Shown: one piece after another, positions 7,523-9,853 of the stretch
Numbering within the stretch: the stretch's first letter is position 1
Layout of the letters: each line of letters opens with the position of its first letter
Origin: Nevskiales bacterium
GTDB taxonomy: Bacteria; Pseudomonadota; Gammaproteobacteria; Nevskiales; Nevskiaceae
DNA length: 9,853 bases
Assembly: GCA_022616655.1 (NCBI GenBank)
Contig: JAKEEJ010000138.1
Location: 1 to 9,853 of the forward strand
Direction of reading: 5' to 3'
Notes under the pieces: generated by a model
Told to the model about the DNA's origin: nothing
Database searches by the model: none
Seen by the model: only the letters and a program-made list of their open reading frames with translations
Made by a program: the position numbers and the translations under genes

Positions 7523-8725
7523 TTGGCCGAGGACAAGTACCGGCGCTTTCTTCAGGCCGGCGAGGTGCTGTTTCACGAAGGCGATCCGGGCGATTGCGCC
7601 TTCGTGATTGAAAGCGGGCAGCTGGAAGTGGTCCGCGACGTGGGCGCGGAACACAAGGTACTGGCGTTGCTGGGCCCGGGCGAAATGATTGGCGAGATGG
7701 CGTTGCTGGACCGCTTGCCGCGCTCGGCCACGGCGACGGCACGGCAGTCGACGCGGCTGCGTCCCCTTACGGCCGAACATCTAAAGGACAAACTGGACGG
7801 CACCGATCCTTTGTTGCGGCTGTTGCTCAAGGTGGTTTTGCAGCGCTATCGCGTGGCCACCGAGTCGCACGGCAGCGCGGTGGACTTGACCGGCAGCGAT
7901 CGCGCGTCCGTGCTGGAACGCCTGCGTCTGGAGCAGGAGCTGGAAGAGGCCTTCGAACGGCGTGAATTTTCCCTTTATTTCCAGCCCATCGTGGATCTGG
8001 AGACCTATCGGGTGGCCGGTTTTGAAGCGCTGATCCGCTGGAACAGCCGCACGCAGGGTCTGGTCTTGCCGGGGGCGTTTATGCCGGCGGTGGAGGGATC
8101 CCAGCTGATTTACGATCTGGGCCGCTGGATCCTGGAGGAGGGATGCGCGGCGATCCAGCGGCTCAACGCGTTGCCGCGCCCGAAGGGGTCCAAGCCCTTG
8201 TTCATGGGGCTCAATCTGTCGGGCAAGCAGCTGGAGTCCGGCCGTGTGGCGGATGAACTGCGCGAGGCCATCCGTGCCAGCGGCGTCGAACCGCACACCC
8301 TGAAGCTGGAGATCACCGAGAGCTTGCTGATGACCAATCTGGAGCGCGCCGTCGGCGCGCTCCAGGATTGCCGCGATCTGGGCTGTCAGATCGCGATTGA
8401 CGATTTCGGCACCGGGTATTCTTCGCTGAGTTATCTCCACCGCTTTCCGATCGACACCTTGAAAGTGGATCGCTCCTTCATCACACCGATGTTGACCGAC
8501 AAGAGCAGCCGCAAGATTCTCAATGCCGTGGGCGGTCTGGCACACGCGCTGGGCATGAATCTCGTGGCCGAAGGCGTCGAACTGCCGGAGCACGCCGCGG
8601 CGCTGGCTGCACTGGACGTGGAGTACGCGCAGGGTTTTGTGTTTTCCAGGGCAGTCAACGAGCAGCAGGCGGGGGCTCTGGCCAGCGCCGACTGGCCCTG
8701 GACGTTTGCGCGCCACCACGCCTGA
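7523..8725 (+). CDS. Cyclic-nucleotide-binding domain fused to EAL c-di-GMP phosphodiesterase
   Basis: This 400-residue cytoplasmic protein has two domains. Residues about 9-90 are a cNMP-binding beta-roll (GEVLFHEGDPGDCAFVIESG) with a complete phosphate-binding cassette, GEMALLDRLPRSATATA at 57-73. Glu58 and Arg67, the residues that hold the ribose and cyclic phosphate in CRP and PKA, are present with the PKA-like spacing of nine. A helical linker (about 95-145) leads to an EAL domain (about 146-392) with every catalytic residue: Glu168 (FEALIRW), Asn231, Glu263 (LEITES), Asp293/Asp294 (IDDFGTGYSSL), Lys314, Glu350 (AEGVE) and Gln370 (AQGF). It should hydrolyse c-di-GMP to pGpG under control of cAMP or cGMP. 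The closest described precedent I know is Bdellovibrio Bd1971, a cNMP-regulated EAL enzyme. There is no DNA-binding domain. The gene starts 28 nt after tRNA-Val and sits where thrS often precedes infC. Confidence 0.93.
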   Translation: MAEDKYRRFLQAGEVLFHEGDPGDCAFVIESGQLEVVRDVGAEHKVLALLGPGEMIGEMALLDRLPRSATATARQSTRLRPLTAEHLKDKLDGTDPLLRLLLKVVLQRYRVATESHGSAVDLTGSDRASVLERLRLEQELEEAFERREFSLYFQPIVDLETYRVAGFEALIRWNSRTQGLVLPGAFMPAVEGSQLIYDLGRWILEEGCAAIQRLNALPRPKGSKPLFMGLNLSGKQLESGRVADELREAIRASGVEPHTLKLEITESLLMTNLERAVGALQDCRDLGCQIAIDDFGTGYSSLSYLHRFPIDTLKVDRSFITPMLTDKSSRKILNAVGGLAHALGMNLVAEGVELPEHAAALAALDVEYAQGFVFSRAVNEQQAGALASADWPWTFARHHA

Positions 8726-8784
8726 CTTGTTGAGCTATGGGCGGACCGGCCCGCATTTCTGACAGAGGCGCCCGCTCGATTCCC

Positions 8785-8813
8785 TTGTGAGAAAGGCGGG
8801 CTCGCCGTAGAAT
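8785..8813 (+). promoter_or_regulatory. Sigma70-type promoter of infC-rpmI-rplT
   Basis: TTGTGA (8785-8790, 4 of 6 to consensus) and TAGAAT (8808-8813, 5 of 6) are separated by exactly 17 bp. The start would be near 8820, giving a leader of about 82-88 nt. The discriminator CCGCGCC is GC-rich, as in promoters of translation genes under stringent control. This makes the operon independent of the upstream EAL gene. Confidence 0.75.
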
Positions 8814-8831
8814 CCGCGCCTTTCCACCAGT

Positions 8832-8881
8832 GTCCGCGGTTTTCGGACGCGGGAGTGTGGGCGCCGGCCCATGGGTCCGGC
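8832..8881 (+). promoter_or_regulatory. Structured infC leader with hairpins
   Basis: Two overlapping stems can form in the first half: GTCCG (8832-8836) with CGGAC (8844-8848), or CCGCG (8834-8838) with CGCGG (8848-8852); they exclude each other. A second hairpin pairs GCCGG (8863-8867) with CCGGC (8877-8881) around CCCATGGG and ends 14 nt before the Shine-Dalgarno of infC. No T run follows either one, so these look like mRNA leader structure rather than terminators. A regulatory role is inference. Confidence 0.35.
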
Positions 8882-8895
8882 AACAGGCTTGAACC

Positions 8896-8899
8896 GGAG
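8896..8899 (+). promoter_or_regulatory. Shine-Dalgarno of infC, placed for an AUC start
   Basis: GGAG ends only 2 nt before the ATG at 8902, too close for normal initiation, but exactly 8 nt before the in-frame ATC at 8908. The spacing argues that the real initiator is AUC, in line with the rare start codons known for infC. Confidence 0.6.
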
Positions 8900-8901
8900 A
8901 G

Positions 8902-9447
8902 ATGCCGATCACGCAGGAACGAGATGACCGTCGCAATTATCAGATCACGTCGCCGCGTGTGCGCGTGATTGGTGCCGACGGCGAGCAGGTCGGTGTCATG
9001 TTGACCCGCGATGCCGTGCTGAAGGCCGAGGAAGCAGGGCTGGACCTGGTGGAGGTATCACCCAACGCCGATCCGCCGGTCTGCAAGATCATGAACTACG
9101 GCAAGTTCGTTTATCAGAAGGACAAGGCCGCGCAGCAGGCGCGCAAGCGCCAGAAGCAGATCCAGGTCAAGGAAATCAAGTTCCGGCCAACGATCGAAGA
9201 GGCCGATTACCAGACCAAATTGCGTGCATTAACCCGGTTTCTGGACGAAGGCGACAAGGTCAAGGTCACGGTACGGTTCCGCGGACGGGAAATGCAGCAC
9301 CAGGAATTGGGCGCGAAGATCATGGAGCGCGTGCTCGCCGATCTCGGTGTGCTGGCCGTGGTGGAGCAGATGCCGAGGATGGAGATGCGGCAGTCTGTGA
9401 TGGTACTGTCGCCCAAGAAGCAGGGAGTGCCTGTAAAGGGGCATTGA
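8902..9447 (+). CDS. infC: Translation initiation factor IF-3
   Basis: IF-3 binds the 30S subunit, prevents premature joining of 50S and checks the start codon and initiator tRNA. The 181-residue frame contains the N-terminal domain (about 12-80; [40 protein letters not shown], the last part being the family signature), a Lys/Gln-rich linker helix (73-90), and the C-terminal domain (about 88-172; [46 protein letters not shown]). Coordinates are given from the only ATG, but that ATG abuts the GGAG Shine-Dalgarno. The in-frame ATC at 8908 is 8 nt from it and is my preferred initiator, which would give a 179-residue protein and fits IF-3 self-control through a rare start codon. The gene has its own promoter and is followed by rpmI and rplT. 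thrS, the usual upstream gene, is absent. Confidence 0.97.
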   Translation: MPITQERDDRRNYQITSPRVRVIGADGEQVGVMLTRDAVLKAEEAGLDLVEVSPNADPPVCKIMNYGKFVYQKDKAAQQARKRQKQIQVKEIKFRPTIEEADYQTKLRALTRFLDEGDKVKVTVRFRGREMQHQELGAKIMERVLADLGVLAVVEQMPRMEMRQSVMVLSPKKQGVPVKGH

Positions 9448-9451
9448 GGTC

Positions 9452-9487
9452 TTTCCGACAGCAGGAGCGAACCGCTTCTGTCGGGAG
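9452..9487 (+). promoter_or_regulatory. Irregular hairpin in the infC-rpmI spacer (candidate L20 operator)
   Basis: CCGACAG (9455-9461) pairs perfectly with CTGTCGG (9478-9484), and the stem can extend outward to 9452/9487 with wobble pairs. Above a bulge (CAG, 9462-9464) a second stem GAGCG/CGCTT (9465-9469/9473-9477) closes an AAC loop. The seven-T run at 9502-9508 is 14 nt beyond the stem, too far for a classic intrinsic terminator. In E. coli this spacer carries the L20 translational operator, and an irregular bulged stem fits that idea. This assignment rests on position and shape only. Confidence 0.4.
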
Positions 9488-9511
9488 ATGTGCAGCAAAA
9501 GTTTTTTTACA

Positions 9512-9580
9512 AGCCGGAGCCGGCTCCAAAATATGCGCAAGCATTGCCGGATCGGGTATTAAATCGAGTTTAAGGAGTCG
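9512..9580 (+). promoter_or_regulatory. Candidate switch that hides the rpmI Shine-Dalgarno
   Basis: CGGCTCC (9521-9527) is complementary over 7 pairs, one of them G-U, to GGAGTCG (9574-9580), which contains the rpmI ribosome binding site. The same bases can instead close a local hairpin, AGCCG (9512-9516) with CGGCT (9521-9525), inside the 12-bp palindrome GGAGCCGGCTCC (9516-9527). A perfect TTAAA-N5-TTTAA inverted repeat (9559-9573) sits directly before the binding site. The two states would be mutually exclusive: one exposes and one covers the rpmI start. Confidence 0.35.
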
Positions 9581-9583
9581 TAC

Positions 9584-9781
9584 ATGCCCAAGTTGAAAAC
9601 CAATCGCGGTGCGAAGAAGCGCTTTGCCCGTACGGGAAAAGGCGGATTCAAGCGCTCGCACTCGCACAAGCGGCACATCCTGACCAAGAAATCGGCCAAG
9701 CGCATCCGCAATCTGCGCGGGCCGACGGCGGTCCATCCGTCCGACGTAAAGGAAGTGGCGCAGCTGCTGCCGTACAGCTGA
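9584..9781 (+). CDS. rpmI: 50S ribosomal protein L35
   Basis: This 65-residue, strongly basic protein has the standard length and all L35 landmarks: N-terminal [14 protein letters not shown], the [21 protein letters not shown] core (about residues 17-37), and a C-terminal [14 protein letters not shown]. It is a small component of the large ribosomal subunit, buried in rRNA. The start is certain: an AAGGAG ribosome binding site (9572-9577) lies 6 nt before the ATG. It is the middle gene of infC-rpmI-rplT and in E. coli is translationally controlled, together with rplT, by L20. The 136-nt spacer before it has structure consistent with that control; the 43 nt after it hold only the rplT ribosome binding site. 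Confidence 0.98.
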   Translation: MPKLKTNRGAKKRFARTGKGGFKRSHSHKRHILTKKSAKRIRNLRGPTAVHPSDVKEVAQLLPYS

Positions 9782-9824
9782 ACGGCGGTACACGTCATAA
9801 CAGGTCCCAGAGGAAAAGTACACC

Positions 9825-9853
9825 ATGGCAAGAGTCAAACGCGGCACGACCAC
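9825..9853 (+). CDS. rplT: 50S ribosomal protein L20, 5' end only (runs off window)
   Basis: Only nine codons are visible (MARVKRGTT), but they match the standard N-terminus of L20 and the position directly after rpmI is the conserved one. A ribosome-binding-like AGAGG at 9809-9813 lies 11 nt before the ATG, a long spacing, as might be expected if translation is coupled to rpmI. L20 is an early 50S assembly protein that binds 23S rRNA and, in known cases, its own operon mRNA. Confidence 0.93.

Noticed and set aside
7781..8719. Minus-strand open frame (312 codons) opposite the cNMP-EAL gene
   Set aside because: It mirrors an EAL domain with complete catalytic residues on the plus strand and carries no recognisable family motif.
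8739..8759. GGGC/GCCC hairpin after the cNMP-EAL gene as an intrinsic terminator
   Set aside because: The stem is only 4 bp and is followed by GCATTTCT rather than a T run.
9455..9508. Hairpin plus T7 run after infC as an intrinsic terminator
   Set aside because: The T run begins 14 or more nt after the stem ends and rpmI-rplT must be transcribed through it. An operator structure explains it better.

Overview
The window is GC-rich, densely coded bacterial chromosome. It most likely comes from a free-living gammaproteobacterium. The evidence is a divergent aspartate-type aminotransferase/uvrB pair, tRNAs of gammaproteobacterial type with encoded CCA ends, and an infC-rpmI-rplT ribosomal operon. 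No species is claimed. There is no sign of phage, insertion sequences, CRISPR or an integrated island, and no gene-free stretch longer than 300 bases.

Region 1 (1-3776, + strand) is a tightly packed four-gene signalling operon. It holds the 3' end of a sensor histidine kinase, a single-domain Rcp1-like response regulator, a hybrid kinase with the order REC-HisKA-HATPase-REC, and a REC-EAL protein. The first three junctions overlap (ATGA, GTGA and a 32-nt overlap). The simplest reading is a phosphorelay that ends in a cyclic-di-GMP phosphodiesterase. The sensory input domains lie upstream of base 1.

Region 2 (3777-5260) is on the - strand. It holds tRNA-Asn(GTT) behind its own promoter and a class-I PLP aminotransferase, which should start at a GTG (5183) rather than at the longest open frame. 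A 77-bp divergent promoter region separates it from uvrB.

Region 3 (5261-8725, + strand) holds uvrB (nucleotide excision repair), tRNA-Val(GAC), and, only 28 nt after the tRNA, a TTG-started gene that fuses a cyclic-nucleotide-binding domain to an intact EAL domain. This links cAMP/cGMP-type sensing to c-di-GMP breakdown.

Region 4 (8726-9853, + strand) is the translation operon infC-rpmI-rplT, with a good sigma70-type promoter, a structured leader and a probable AUC start for IF-3. The infC-rpmI spacer has features expected of an L20-type translational operator. The usual upstream neighbour thrS is absent here and the cNMP-EAL gene stands in its place.

The most notable points are the operon that carries phosphorelay signals to an EAL enzyme, the cNMP-EAL gene wedged between tRNA-Val and infC, the probable AUC start of infC, and a possible Shine-Dalgarno-sequestering switch ahead of rpmI.
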